In this document: piece after piece, positions 41,201-56,200 of the stretch
Numbering within the stretch: the stretch's first letter is position 1
Layout of the letters: each line of letters starts with the position of its first letter
Assembly: GCF_000002235.5 (NCBI RefSeq)
Contig: NW_022145596.1
Span: 4,584,352-4,648,351, forward strand
Origin: Strongylocentrotus purpuratus
Taxonomy: Eukaryota; Echinodermata; Echinoidea; Camarodonta; Strongylocentrotidae
Length of the DNA: 64,000 nt
Reading direction: 5' to 3'
The notes under the pieces: generated by a model
What the model saw: the letters and a program-made list of their open reading frames with translations, nothing else
Told to the model about the DNA's origin: nothing
Databases searched by the model: none
Program-made: the position numbers and the translations under genes

Positions 41201-44200
41201 ATCACAGCTACTGAGAATGTCGTGGTTACAGGCACGGTGGATGGTGTGGACCTATCAGAGCTCAAGGATGAAGCAGTCTACCTTGATGGAAGTCATGACA
41301 TCACCGGTAAGGGGCAGGACTGGTCACATCGAGGATTCAGGGACACAAAGATGTAACTCCATCTTTTGCCAAAGTGTGTATTTGATATCGAAATGTTCAG
41401 AAAAATGTGGGCTTTCCAGGAAACAAAGACTTAACTCCACCCAACACTCCATTGAAGTCAATGGCTAGTACGTGAAACATAGACTTAAATCCTTAAGGCC
41501 CAAGTGCTCAGTGATACATAAACCACTTTTTCTAAAAATGGCCAAAATGGAGTTACGTCTTTTTGTCACTGACCCCTCGATATGTTCTTATGAGTAACAT
41601 GCTACATATGGCAATGACGTACAGAGGTCAAGCTTAATCCCATGGATTTCACATATACGTGTGTTGATTTACCCAGGGAAGCCTCATCAGGTATTAATAG
41701 GACCCCAGCATTGCTAGGTGCCCATTCAATACATCTGGGTCAAGATGGACAAACGTAGACTAAACACCTTGTCCAAGGATGGAAGCACAAGCTTGGTTGA
41801 ACCCAAGACCTCATGTATAAGAATCCAGAGCCTTGAACAATATACCATTCTACTCCCACTGTAGCCCACACATACATGTATAGTAACTTATCTGTTCACT
41901 CTCGTGAAAGGCCTCTAACTCATGTCATGTTTTCCCAACTGAGTGACCTTGCGGGTTACAAGACGTTTGATGGAGCTATTTAAAACCTTGGGTGCTGGTC
42001 ATTGATGGTAATACGGTGAAGGGATGGAGGTCTAGGACCGTGATTCAGGTATTTTACCCCTCTTGATGGAATCACCTTGAAATATATTACAATTCAGTCC
42101 TTAAAAGTTCTTTGACTAAAATCCTTTCTAGCTGTCGATGCAGGGCCCATGGCATTCAATGGGCTCTGACAATGGCCAGTGGTCTGACAATCAATAATGG
42201 TAGTATGATGGACCGGATGGACTTGGAGAACCTTGACGCTGGCATTCTATGTCCGTCTATATCATTGCCCAGAACTATATCATAATTTAGTACTAGAATG
42301 TAATGTTTGACCAGTTTCATCTTTTGTGTAACCTTGCAGGACCCATGACGTTCGATGGGGCAGTGACCATGGGTGACGGTCTGACGGTCACCGCCGGTAA
42401 TACAGTGGACGGAGTGGACATTGAGGACCTTGATGCTGGTATCCTCCGCCTGTCTGTGCAGCAGGATGTATCAGGTGAAATAGATCACTTAAAAATCCCC
42501 CCGGGAGGTGGGGGGGGGGGGGGGGGGGGTGTTTACGTTACCAAAGGATTTTTTTTTTACATTACCATTATTCAAGCAGCTGTTGCCTTGTTGCCATCTG
42601 CTCATATTCTAGAAATGAGGATGGTCTATTTGTCCTTTTTTATAACGTGTTAGTGTATTTTGATGACATAATTAGAATATCAAAATATTTGCTTATCCGC
42701 TCACAACGTTGAAAGCTGGTATGTTATTCTGGCAAGAAACATTACTGCTCCCAGTTAAATTGTTACAAAGAGGGGATATGTCGTAGTTAAAACATCTTAT
42801 AACAACTAATTTATGGTCTATTGCCTCCTACAGCTGAATACACCTTCACCAGCCCACTGACTGTAGAGGGCGATATAACTACAGAGGGTACCGTGGACTC
42901 GTTGAACTTCCCTTATGACGTTGTTCTGATTGATAACCCTAACATGTTAAACATTGCGGGACCTCTAAAGTTTGCAAACGATGTCACTTTGGAGTCTCTT
43001 GTTCTTCGGGACCACATCAATAATATCAATGCTCTAGGTAAGGAAGGAGGAAACACAGTTGTGTGACGGCTTGTTCAGATATGCCATAGTAGACCACTAG
43101 GGTTTAAGCTAACTGCTGCCGTGTTAAGTTTACTAAATGAACGGCAAGTGGGGAAGCATATACATATACCCACTTATTTGTGTGTTATACGATACAAATA
43201 TGTGAAGTGCAGTAAGCTAGAATGTACTTTGAAAATCCCTGTGGTAACTTGACATAGTTTACCACAGCATATGTTAACAAGCCAAAAACAGACAATTTTG
43301 GGACCTAAACATTTTGTGATTATTTTTAAGATGGCCATTTTTATGGCAAAAAATGTTGTGCATTGCAAAGATGTAATGTAATTATTTGTTGACTTAATTA
43401 AAACTTTTTTATGATTTAAACTACTTGAGAAATTGTGAATATTTTTATTTTTATTATTTATTTGCCATTTTATCAATGCCTTCTACTTGATTTCAAAATG
43501 CCAGAAGTTGCTATTTTACCAATGCTTTCAAATACTTTCAAAATTTCAGAAGTTGCCATTTAACATATAAATACCTGTTTGTTGATTTCACAATTCCAGG
43601 GATTTGCCATCCTAATAATGCCTTCTAGTTTATTCCAAAATTCCAGGATTTGCCATTTTATCAATATAGAGTGGTCCCTATTGTTTGTGCTTATTGGCAT
43701 CTTCGGCACACTTGAGAATATGCCTATCAACATTTGTGGCAAATTAAAGTTTGATATGTTTCCTTTATTGTAGTGTGAAGTTTGAAGTTTATTTGTTCCA
43801 CATTTACATAAAAAACAATTCATTTAAACTGATGAGGAATAAAAAGATACAGGTAGATTAAACTTGAATGAAATATAACGTTCAGTAAATAAGTAAATTG
43901 TTGCAAGGGAAACTTTGAAATTCATCCAGAACCTTACAGGAACCTGGACCTCCTACTCACGGCTGCTACGAACACCAAGAACATTCAGCAAGTGAGTGGA
44001 AGCGTTGAGTTTAGCACCGACATCTACCTCAACGATGACACCATCATCAATGACAGGATCGACGGTGTCAACCTCAAGACACTGGTTCCCAAAACTGTCT
44101 TCAATTATGGGAACCAGGAGATTACAGGTTTGTCAAATTTTAATTGTATTCATCAAGAATGAGGCTTGTTTTAATTTATGAATATTTATAAATAAGTAGA

Positions 44201-47200
44201 TTAATTGTGTATTCTTCTTCGAATCACTACTGGGATTTGCCATCTTAAATGTAAATACGTAAATAAAAGTTGGATGAAAAAGTGAAGAAAAAAATATTGC
44301 TACCATTATCATTATATTGTATAATATTGTATACATATGGGAGGCGAAAAGCAAACTGAATCACTGTAACCCTCGGGTCTCTCCTCCTGGTATAACTGAT
44401 TGGGGGTGTGCAGGCCGGTGAACCACTACACAGGGGTTTCCCCCTACTCTTATATGCATAGTGCAGTGGGTTCTTAACGTGCAAAGGTGGTGACTCTCCT
44501 CTACACGGGGCCTCCATTGAAACAGGGGAGGGGCACATTAACACACAATGCAGGCTTCAGTCATCCCCCTGGGTTGGAATAGAATCCACGATCTTTGGTT
44601 TGACAGGCAGACGCTTTACTGACTGAGCAAACTAGCCTCCTTGTGTATGGTACACACATAGAAATAGATTGTGTAACCCAAATTTCTAAGCCTTTTCAAA
44701 GTGCTGCAAATGTTAGTTTTTTGTGTGCTTGGAATCGTATTGTTTTATTCATCAAATCTAAAAATTATCAGGTTCTAGATTCATTTATGTCCTGTTTATG
44801 ATTCAAAAATCTTGCAAGATATTAATGCTCAAATTGTGTCTTCCACAAGTTCTATTGCCACTTGTTAATATAATCTCAAACTTTCTAGAGGCTTCCTCCA
44901 CAATGAATGTACATGCATGGTCAATATACTCAACGTTATCTTTCAAAAGGTGTGAAGACCTTTGCGAAGGATGTGGACATTCAAGCCGACCTGACGGTCA
45001 GTTTGCACATTGATACAGTGGACATCAATGATCTAGATGACAATGCCATCAAGCTCAGCAGTGGAGACCTGAGCTCTATTGGAGATCTGGATTTCAGTGG
45101 AAATATAGAGGTATTCTACAGTGGCTTGGCTAGGGGGAGATTAGGGACAACGACAAGAGAAAAAGAAAGAGAGAAAATGAAAGGGGGAGTTGGTAAGGAC
45201 AAGAATAAAAGATGATAGAAATGGTCATTGTTAATTTTATATGGTTGCTTGGCTATAGGGAGAGTGGGGGAGACAAGAGCGAGAGGGGGAAGGATGAGAA
45301 AAGGAGATGTTACGAGAGGAGGGGTGAAAAGAGGAAAAAAGAGAAAGGAAAGGGAGATTTGGTAAGGACAAGCATAAAAGATGATAGCTAGGACCCCCTT
45401 CCCAATTAATGGTTTTGTTATTGTTAATTTTCATTTTATTTACCGAGGAAGAACTAGCTACCTCCCTCAATCCCTACACCCTCTGCTGATGCCAGTACCC
45501 TCTCAATGGCTTGATCCATGCTACGATGTTTGTAATTTTGATATGTTTTCATATGTCATAGTATTGGTTAAGTAGTTCATAACGTCCTCCTTAAAAGCAA
45601 GAATTTCTCAGGCCAATGGCTTTTGTTATTACATTTCAACTACTTCATACATGTATAATGAAGGACAGAAAGAAACCCATAGTAACACTCAAAAAAAAAT
45701 TTATGGTAATTGTTTTTGAAGTTAAATGGCATAGAAGGGGTTAAAGGTAATACAAAGTTTTGGGAAATGTTGAAAATTGGGTGGATAGTGATTCTTTACA
45801 ATTTTGATACATTTGGATGCCCCTGTGGATGTATTATAAGCACTAGAAAATTAAGCCCTTAAAACACTTCTGCTTTCAAGAAAAATTGAATATTTAACAT
45901 TTTCTGGTGCTCCCGGTAAATTGTGATAAATTTCAAATAGCGCCTAGGGCCGTTTAATGGTAGCTGCGACCATGAAAATCTCTGAATATGTAGTTGTGAT
46001 ATATAATTTACAAATGGAAATAGCTAATCGGTCGATTTTAGTCAAAAAACATTTTTTTGTATCTTAATTGATATCTTGACCTTGAGAGGGGGCTATACAA
46101 CATAAAGAGTTATTATTTTCGATTTCATAACTTTAGACTCAATTTCAACCGCAACGACGATCGCTGAATATTGTCGGATCGTATATGCTTCCAATATGTT
46201 CATTTGAACCAAATTTCATGACCCCATACCAAAACTTTGTATTACCTTAAGGAGTCGGATATCACTTGACTTCTAATGGCCTGTCCAAAGCTGAGCAGTG
46301 CATTAAATAATTCATTATGTATTCCATCTGCAGTTCCAAGATGAAGTCACCACTAACAATGCACACACGTTTGGAACCTCCACCACGCTCTCGGACCTGG
46401 TCACCCAAGGCACCACGGAGACAATCGCCGGCGCCAAGTCCTTCACCGCAGTGACGTCCAGTGAGAATGTCCAGGTCACCTCGAACATCAACAGGGTGCC
46501 CATCGATAGACTCTACAGCGAGGCGGTCAAGCTGGACAGCGCATCAGAGGTGACCGTCTCAGGGTCATGGCAGTTCAGCAATGATGTAAACATAGGAGGG
46601 ACCTTAAGTGTAACTGGTGATATTGATGGTAAGTTTATGTTTACATATGTTTCTTGGGTGTTACTAATGATATTGGGCATATAATTTATACAACATTAGT
46701 GGTAATTATTGTGTAAAACTAGAAACTCACAATTTTGCAAGTTGTACAAATTTGAGGTTTCTTGCTGTAAATTGGTTCTACCAAACTTTTTTGTGTGTGC
46801 TACACAAAAGACAGTTTACTATATCGCAGAATTTCATTTTTTTGGCTTTACAGTTTGTAGCTGTGGAAACATGTAAATCTATGCAAGTTAAATGAAATAT
46901 GAGGTTTACACTAGTCTTCCAGATAGGATACATTCTTTAATGCTACAGTGGTGGCAATCATATATTTATTTATTTGGCCTAATTTGGGACTCTTCTAAAA
47001 AGGACTGCTTGCATAACAAGCTTTCAAACAATCATCCGTTGATACCTGAACTGTCTGTTCTTTGCAGTTGCACAGTATATTAACACAAAACCTATACCAT
47101 TCCCTCAATGTTCTAGGCATCGACCTTGACAATGCAGTGACCATCAGTGGTGCCCAGACGATCACCAGCGACACCTCCTTCAGCCAGACTGTGACCGCTT

Positions 47201-50200
47201 CCACCAGCCTATCGATCGGTGGTGACCTAGTGCTCAGTGGAGACTTGAATGGAGAAGACATCGAGGATGTGGAGTCTGATACACTAAAATGCTCAGGTAT
47301 GTTCTTTGAGATGTTACATCTACGCCCCATCTTAGAAAGAGTTGTGCTTGATATGGATTGACTTCCATGCAGTTGTACAGTTACAGTCACCCTTTCTGAA
47401 GTAAATATTTGTGATGGATTTCAAGCTGGAGTTGAGTTGCGGTCAATAAGAAATATAGGAAGTCCTCTGCAGTGTTTGGCAAATGGTCAAGACATCTAGC
47501 TCAACATTCTCATCTTTCTTTCTTCAACACATGGTAACAATCCTTTGGAAGACATCATTTACCTTCGTAGTTGTGAAAATTGTGTACATAGTTTGTTAGA
47601 TTTTGTGTGAAATTAATTTTATGTCATCACTCACTCAAACTTTGATGTAAATGTTCTCATCATTGATGTTATGGGGACGCATCCAGTTTATATTTATATT
47701 TATACAAAAACTAATTTTATAGTGATATATGCATTGTAGTAATACCATTTATTGCAGTGATGCCTTATACGTGATGGTTTTATTCCCGTTCTTGTTTTAG
47801 GTGCCCAGGTAGTAACAGGAAGCAAAACCTTTGAGTCTCTGACTGTACGGGATGACCTTGTGGTCTCAGGCACTGTTGGTGGAGTGGATGTCTCTGACAT
47901 GAACGATAATGCTGTATTTACCTCGGGAAATCAGGACATTGCCGGTGCCAAGACGTTTGGAGCAAGCCCTACGTTTACTGATGTAGATTTTAATGGTAAG
48001 GTATAACTCAGAATAACCTTGTTCACACACTTTCAGTTATTCAGGAAGATAGATGCAAATGGGGCATATCTATACAATCCTGAAAAAACAAATTAAATTT
48101 ACCACATTTTCAAGCCCTATTTGGTCTTAATAGACATTTTACTCTTCTTTCATCAATATTCGACATCAAACACATTTGTTTTGAAAATCCTTGCAGAAAT
48201 GTGTCTCAAATGACTTCCTCTATCACATTATGATACAATTTAAGTGAAATTTTGCCATCAATTTTTTTCTTTCAATCCTGAACTACAAATCAGATTTACC
48301 AGATAAACAGATTACAATCATTATCTATGCGAATACGGATGTCAAATAATGCTTTTTTAAATATTGTTGATCAATATCTGTTTGTGCTTTCTTTCATAAA
48401 AAAACAACAGATGTAGTGAATGGAATCAGCGTTCCAGGCTTCTTCGACACAGTCCTGACCCAAGGCACAACCCAGACGGTTCAGGGCACGGTACAAACCG
48501 TCGACGTCGCGATGGAGGACAACGTCATTGTCAGCAGCACCGTTAATGCCCTGGTGGTGGAGGATATGTGGACCCACTCTGCAAAGATCACGGATACTGA
48601 GTATACAAGTGAGAAGGGTTTAATGCGTCCTTTTGTTAATGAAATAAATTTGAAGAGGGAGGGGATGGGAGGAATGACAGAAAAATGGGGTGAGAGAAGG
48701 ATAGAGAGGGAAAGATAGAAGAAGATACAGATAAAAGTATTTGAGAGAAAGGAAGATGGATGTAAAAAGAGAGAGTAGGGGAGAGAGAGAGAGAGAGAGA
48801 GATAGAGAAGGGGGAGGGGGAGTAGGGAGAAAGAGATAACAGAGATATTGGTTTTGATCCAGGCACCTTTTGGTCACCGGCCACTGCTCTACCCTACCAC
48901 AGTGCCTCCAAATTATAAGAGCTGTACATCATTAGAACTATTTGCTGATATGATTTAGTTCCATCTTAAGTAGCATTCGTTCCCGTTGTCTTCCAGTTCC
49001 ACTCGAGTTCTCTGATGTCGAATCGGAGGATGATGTGACTGCCTCAGGAGCAGTAGATGGGATCCTCATCAGCAGAGATGTAGCAATCTCGGATACAGCA
49101 GTAAGATCATACTTCCTTGGACATTAGGCCTTTAAAAAAGACGTTGTATTGCCCTTCGCGACCTACCCCAAATCTTGAAATCTATGGTCTGCTTTTAATT
49201 TTAATTTTTTTTTCCTATTTTTTAGAGAAAACAAAAATTAAAGCTTTCAAAACTGAGAAATATCAGCCTAAAGAGGAAGAAGAAAAAAAAGTTAAACAAA
49301 AATAATTTCTGACTGTCCAACCCATGTATTGGCGCCTGAAGGGCAATACAACATCTCTTTTTTTTAACCCTTACTGTACTGGAACTACGACATTTTCGGA
49401 GATCGCGCCGCAACCGCTTGGAATTTTGAAATGTCGTTTCATGACTTTTTTCCCTCAAGTCTTACGCACATTTTGATACCATTTTCGTCAAAATCGGATA
49501 TACCTGTGAGGTGTTACATAACAATTAGTATGCGCATGTCATCAAAAAAGTGCTATAATTGCATATATTCTTGTACAAGCAGAAATGTGAAGATATGAAT
49601 TGATATCAAATTGCTTTTATATGTTTCTCAGAGTAACTTGATGTATTCCAGAACAAAAGAATACATTAGAAATAAAACAATAGATATAATAAGAAATAAA
49701 AAACAATAAAATACATAAGAAAATAAATAGTTGAAAATCGCATCAAATTTGCATAAATTATCATTATTAATTACATCAAATAACTATTCTGTGTTAGAAA
49801 ATATGTTTCATATGAATAATGAGTTAAAACATTCAAAAAGTGGAGTCTGACAATTTTTGTAATGATCCTAGTTCCCTAAATATAGTTCTAGATTTGATAT
49901 TCATGAATGCGTAATTTGCGTATTCATAAATTATGCAAATTAACCTATGTATTTTCAAATATCATAAAAATAATGAAACCTCATGAATTTGAGATGAAGG
50001 AAACATTTATTCAATACATTTTCAAGATTCTTCACAAGTCTACGGACAAATTTGTAGAGTTTTCTGTAAAATGCATAAAATTAGCATATAAAAACTAATT
50101 ATACCGTCTTGTTCCTTACGTAAATATCTACAAATATGCAAATCTTCGTGTTCATCGGGCATTCGACGGCCGAGATCATAGGGGGGGGGGGCTTTCCAGG

Positions 50201-53200
50201 CCCCCCCCCCCAGTCAGAGGGTGCTCAAAATAGCCCAGTACAGTAAGGGTTAAAGGCCTTAATGAGTAATACCAAATGCAATGTACAATAATAGTGTTTT
50301 GTTTATAGAGAGACCCAAGTCGTAAAATTATAATCAAGGTTAAGTGATAGACCAGTGACACAATTTAAGAGGAACCAAAGAGTTTGCTCTGAGACTAATT
50401 GTTAAATGCTAATCATTGAATATGATATACAAGTAACTATGGTAAGTATACCTGTAAAACAGTTCCTGTAAGGATAAAAAAAAGCAAGTGTTCAAAACAC
50501 TTTCAAAGGTATGTTAATTCTGACTATTTGATTTAATCAAAGTTAAGAAATAAATTGTTTTCTTTATGTTTACTGATGCTCTATATTATTTGTGACAATG
50601 CCATTGTGAATGATGTAAACTCCCTTGTATAACTTCTCCTAATTTCAGGATCAAGTTTTTACAGGAGCAAAGACCTTTCAAGCTGCAACCTCCTTTGGTG
50701 CAGATATCAATGTTGTTCTGGTCAATACGATTGACATCTTGCAGTTGTGGAATAAGGTCGTTAAGAATGTTGGCAACCAAGACATCACAGCCGGAAAAAC
50801 ATTTTCAAGTGAGTGTCCACCCTTATAAATCAAGTCAACTCGGCTATAGAATTGATAATTTTGTAAAAATGTAGTCATTTCGTGTTTGGGAGTGCTGGGG
50901 GCAAGATTTGTCCAACACAATACTACTAATTGGCTAATGTGAATTTTTTATACGTTTCTAATAGTAATAAAACAATTAAAAAAATTGAAATACTATCCGC
51001 TTTAGTTCAAGATGTTTTGTTCTACTTTCCTTTGGGGGATGTTCATCACCTAAAATCTAATTAATCTAATTAATTGCATCATCAACATGATCATTTTATT
51101 AAAGTCAGAATTGTCCCTCTTATATTAGGGGTTACCGACTTTTGTGCCATGATAACACTCCCTCCCTCCATTTCTTCTTATCTCAATTAGCATCTTCCTC
51201 ACTTAGACCAACCTTACTGCTTTCTTTCTTCACCATATTTTTCCATGAAATCTTTGCTCTTCCTTTCCCTCTTATGCCATCCACTTCCAGATCCCATGCT
51301 CTTTTCACAGGTTCTAAATCTCCCTCATGTTTTTTGTCTGTGGTATTGGACAGTTGCAATGCACTGAAATCAATTGGATCAGTTTAATCGGTTGACAAAG
51401 AAACCCATTGTGTAATGTTGATTTTGCCTTTTGATACAAGTATTTTTCTTTACATTTGCATTAAATCATAATGCCAAGGTTTTTTTTGAGAGTTTTGAAA
51501 GAAAAAATAATATGATCTTTGCTTGAAGCTTGTCACAACTTAAGAATGATCTAAATGTTGCACTGTGCTTGTATTTCTTTTGTTTTAAGATGGGATCACA
51601 ATCAATGGAAACCTAGCAGTGACAGGGACCGTCGACGGCGTTGACGTATCCGACCTTGCAGATCGTGCTGTGGTGACATCGGACGTTAATAATGCTGTTC
51701 AGACCATCACTGCACCCGTCACTCTGTCGGCCGTTACTGCTGAAATGGTTAGTTGACAAGCATGCATGCATGGTGCTATGTGTCCTCAAATAAAAGAATG
51801 ATCCCAATCAGCAATAAACTGTAGAATATTTTTTTGTTTTTTTGTTTTGGTCACATGATTATATAGTCATAAACCTGTGGGTGACTGTGCGAGTTGTGTC
51901 ATGCAATAGTGTATGGGCATGTCTAACTAAGAAAACCCTATCCCCCATCCAGAATGTCAACTACGGTGGACACCTCCAGACAGTCGACATCCAAGCCTTG
52001 GATAGTTCCTACTTCAGCCGTTCAGCCTCCTCGCAGACCATCATCGGAAGTAAGCGTTACACCGGCAATGTTATCATAGCAACCGGTGCTTCTATCACGG
52101 TGAATTCCCTGGACCTAGATGGGTTGTTGAACACGTGGGACATGGACCAACTGCATGAGGAAGTCTGGATGGACGACGCGGTGGATACCATTTACGGTGT
52201 CAAGACGTTTCAGCAGTGTATTTCTATCAAAGGTGCGTTCATAAAATATGTACAACATCTGTAATGTTACAGGGTTTATCTGTATCTGTATTATTTTTTT
52301 CTCTGCCATGTCCTGATGTCGATGACCAACAATTATGTTGGTGTATTATGAAGTGGAAAAAGATTTTCAATTGGAGTCCCTTTTCTCTTCAGGTGTGTGG
52401 AGGGACTTGCACATGCATGGATCCATGGTACACCTGCCCTCAAGTTCATACTGCACAATATTTACTGTTCAAGGTGTCTTTATTCATGCATGTATAGATC
52501 TATACTGTTTGAGTTATGTTCAAACTATATCTTTACTAGTTAATTCGTGTTCATACAGGATATTTACCATTCAAGATGTGTTCACATATAAAGTTTTCAC
52601 TGTTTAAGGCACGTGCACCCTAGATCTTGACTGTTCAAGACATATTTGCACTATTTTTTTACTGTTCAAGATGTGTTCATACAAGGTCTGCACCTTTCAA
52701 GATATGTTAATTCAGTTTACTTACTTTTGAAGGTGTGTCCATATAGGTCTTAATACAAGCTAGCCCTGAGAGAAAACATATTTTAATCCAAAAGAGTCAT
52801 GTTTTGGGATGGCTCTCCTCAAGAAACAAGTTTCATTCCCTGTTATTCTTTGTCCAGGTGACTTGCTTGTGGACGGCACCGTCGATGGTGTGGACATCTC
52901 GGACAACGTGATGGTGACCAATCAAGTCCAGTTGGTGACGGGATTCAAGGCCTTCACCTCGGACGTCGCCATTGATGGGCAGAATCTCAACTTTGAGAAC
53001 AGCATAACCATTGACGGAGTGGATGTATCGGACTGGGGAGGGCATGCAGTCTTGAAGGCCTCTGGCTATACCATCACTGCAGATCTAGCATTTGAATCGA
53101 TTCACTTTGATGAAGATGTAGGGTGAGTGATCCTCGGTTTTGAGGGATAATGGTTAAAGATAAGTGTTGGTAATTTGTAGAAACAGCGTGGAAGGAAATG

Positions 53201-56200
53201 TTTGCTCCATTATTATACTCTATGCACTACCCGGGTGAAATGTGAATTTTGTTGTAGTCATTTCTACCTAATTACTCTACACTCTTAGGTGGAGTTTAAA
53301 CATTACCTTTAGTAATACCGCTTGCAAGAATGTGGACTGAATCTGTTCTGGGTCTGTTTAGATGACCGGGGTAATAATATGTCTGTAAATCACTTAGAGA
53401 CATTGTGGATCTAAATCCAGAATATTCCTGCGTTTTTTCCTCCTCCTTCCTTCCTTCTTCTCTTCCCTCTCTCTACTCCATCTCTTCGTCTCCCTTCGTC
53501 TACTCCTCCTTCAATCAAACAGGGTGACAGGCCTATGCAGTGGGCTGAACTTCTCTCCAAGAACTTTCATGACCAAGTCCAGAGACCAGACAGTCACTGC
53601 CATCAAAACATTTCAATTTGGGGTCCTTTTCTCTGGAAACATGGATGTGACTGGTACAGTCCAAGGAGCTGATGTACAAGACATTAAAACAACTTCTGTA
53701 AGTGCACAGTATATAATGTGTAATGAAATATTATATTTTAGCATATGCAGTCGAACCTGCTTTAGTGACCACCTGTCTACAAAGACCATATTTTTAGTTT
53801 CCCTTGAAAATGGTTTCTCATTGAAACATGCACTAAAGAAACCTTTCTACAAAGACCACGTGTCTATATAGACCACTTTTTGTGTTTCCCTTGGGCGGTC
53901 ACTATATATAGACAGGTTTGAATGTATAACACTTTTTCTATTGTGAAAGAGGGCATTTTTAGATTTGTAAATTGTTGAACTGCACAAATTTTTGTTTTGC
54001 ATCACTGTCAATTGCTATGGTAAAGACTACAATTAATAATCATATCTGAAATTTACTGTCCCCCAGCTTCTAGTATCAGGCGAACAAACTATCACAGGTC
54101 CTTTGGTGCTGCAGACCAGTCCGACCTTCTCAGACATCACGACGTCGGCTCTCATCGACGGTGAGGATGTGGTGGAGCTCTATCTGCGTACACACAGTAC
54201 ACCAGCTTTGGACGACTTTGAAGACTTCCTGGATGACCAGTGTCATCTCCTTGACGACATGCACGATGCATTCCAGAGTAAGATGATCTTTTGTGCATGT
54301 GTGTAGGATTTCTGAATGTTGTGATAAATTATACTTTTAAAGGTACCAATCACCCCAAAATATTATTGTTATATGTTAGGGGTTCCATGTGACTATACTA
54401 TAATAAAATTTAATCTTAAAATATTACTGCTATAAAGAGATATACTGTACATATAAATATATTCTTGATGACTACAAAATTGACTTGTGAGTAGACTACC
54501 ACAGACTCACCAATACGTGCTCGCATAGAATAGGGGCGGCAGGGAGCCCAAGTTGGACTTGCGCTCTGTACACTTGGTCTAATATCACTCTTTTTTTCTT
54601 CATTCATTGCCCTATGAAATGCCAGGTAAAGTTTATTTTAGGTTGATTATTATACATTCTAGCAATATATCTGTTATTTTACAGATTTACCAGCTGCATT
54701 TCAAAATCTTGCTTCCGGCAATTACCAGAAAGCATCATTTTTAAATTTGCATAATTTGACTGTTAATACAATGGATGAAAATTATCCTTAACTCGAAACA
54801 TTGATAGTATCGATTCCCATTTTCTTGCTTGCACAGTTTTGTTGTTGATAAAATAGATAATGATACTACTACATGTTCAATATTTATGTTCAGGATTTTT
54901 CCATTCCTATCAAGCCTTATGTTATCCACAAAGATGGCTAACCATGCATGTACATACTGCATGTATATGTTTTAAAACCTGTTCTTAAAACAAATGCTAA
55001 ACAATATGGATGCTGTAGAATCCAATGTTCAAAATTCTATTCATTGGTCCTTGTCCTCATGTAGACCAGGCCTACATTTTGAGATACCCAGAGCTAGTCC
55101 AAACCATCCAGACCAACGGGCGTGGCAAGATGAGGGGGTACTATTTTGATGGGGTCCAGTGGCTGTTCCAGGCTATGGGTGACCCCATCTTAGACTCGAC
55201 TGCAGATAATTCATGTCAGGATTCGTTCATTTACCAGTGGAATGACGTTAATGACAGATTTCAGAGGTTTAAGGTAAGATCTATTATCATTCCAATTTCA
55301 TGAAAGTTCAATTCAATTCAATTTATTTCCACTTTAAAAACAATTTACAAATCAATAACATATACATATGAATAATAGTGGCGGGATCATGGAAAGCACT
55401 AAATTGGCTTATAGAAAATGACCCCTTAACATATATAAACATAAAATACATTATTAGACATTGTAAGAAAATATCAACAATTATTTTAAAAAATTGATAA
55501 GGAAGAAAAGATAGGAAACATTAACAAAATATTATCATTCATAAAGTAAGATATTAGCTTTTGAGATGTGTGTGTCAGAGAAAAGTGCTTAGAATATATA
55601 TCTTGGTTTCAATGTAAAACCAATGAATTTGAATCAGATGAGAAAACATGCTACCCTGTGTCAAATGATTGAATGTTGGACATTAAAGAACGGTATATTT
55701 AAAAATTTCTGCTTCCATTATGATTACTTCTGCCAAAAAGATATTGCAAGTTTACATACTCTATAAAATGAAATTATAAGTGACCTGTGAATAATCTGAT
55801 AAATGAACTGTATGTGTATGCACTCGCATCGATCCCACTTCTATATTTAATATTTTGATGGATACAACCCCCCCCAAAAAAAACAAACAACCTGTCATAA
55901 TCAAACGAAGAAACTTACAAGAAAAGGCACAGGCGAAGATCTATCTCAGCCCCTCCCCCCCCTGCCAAAGTTAAATTACAACATTTGTCTTAAATCCAAA
56001 TAAAATTGATTTAATATAAAAGAGTGACAATTTTTGCATTTTTGCATCGTCCTTCATAAATCTGGGTCCTGTTTCAAAAAACTTGTTATCAATAACAAAT
56101 TACAATGACTGATATATGCTCGTGGCATTTGATGGGCTGATATGCAACAGGGCCGTGGTCCTTTCTTATCTACCTTGTTAATCTTACCATCTACAAAATA

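Noticed and set aside
43940..44127. Alternative acceptor at 43940 for exon 14
   Set aside because: It shifts the frame and meets a TGA within about 15 codons; the AG 10 nt earlier keeps frame and motif.
44560..44640. Functional tRNA gene
   Set aside because: A/B-box-like segments are diverged, the cloverleaf does not close, and the segment continues into a repeated SINE body.
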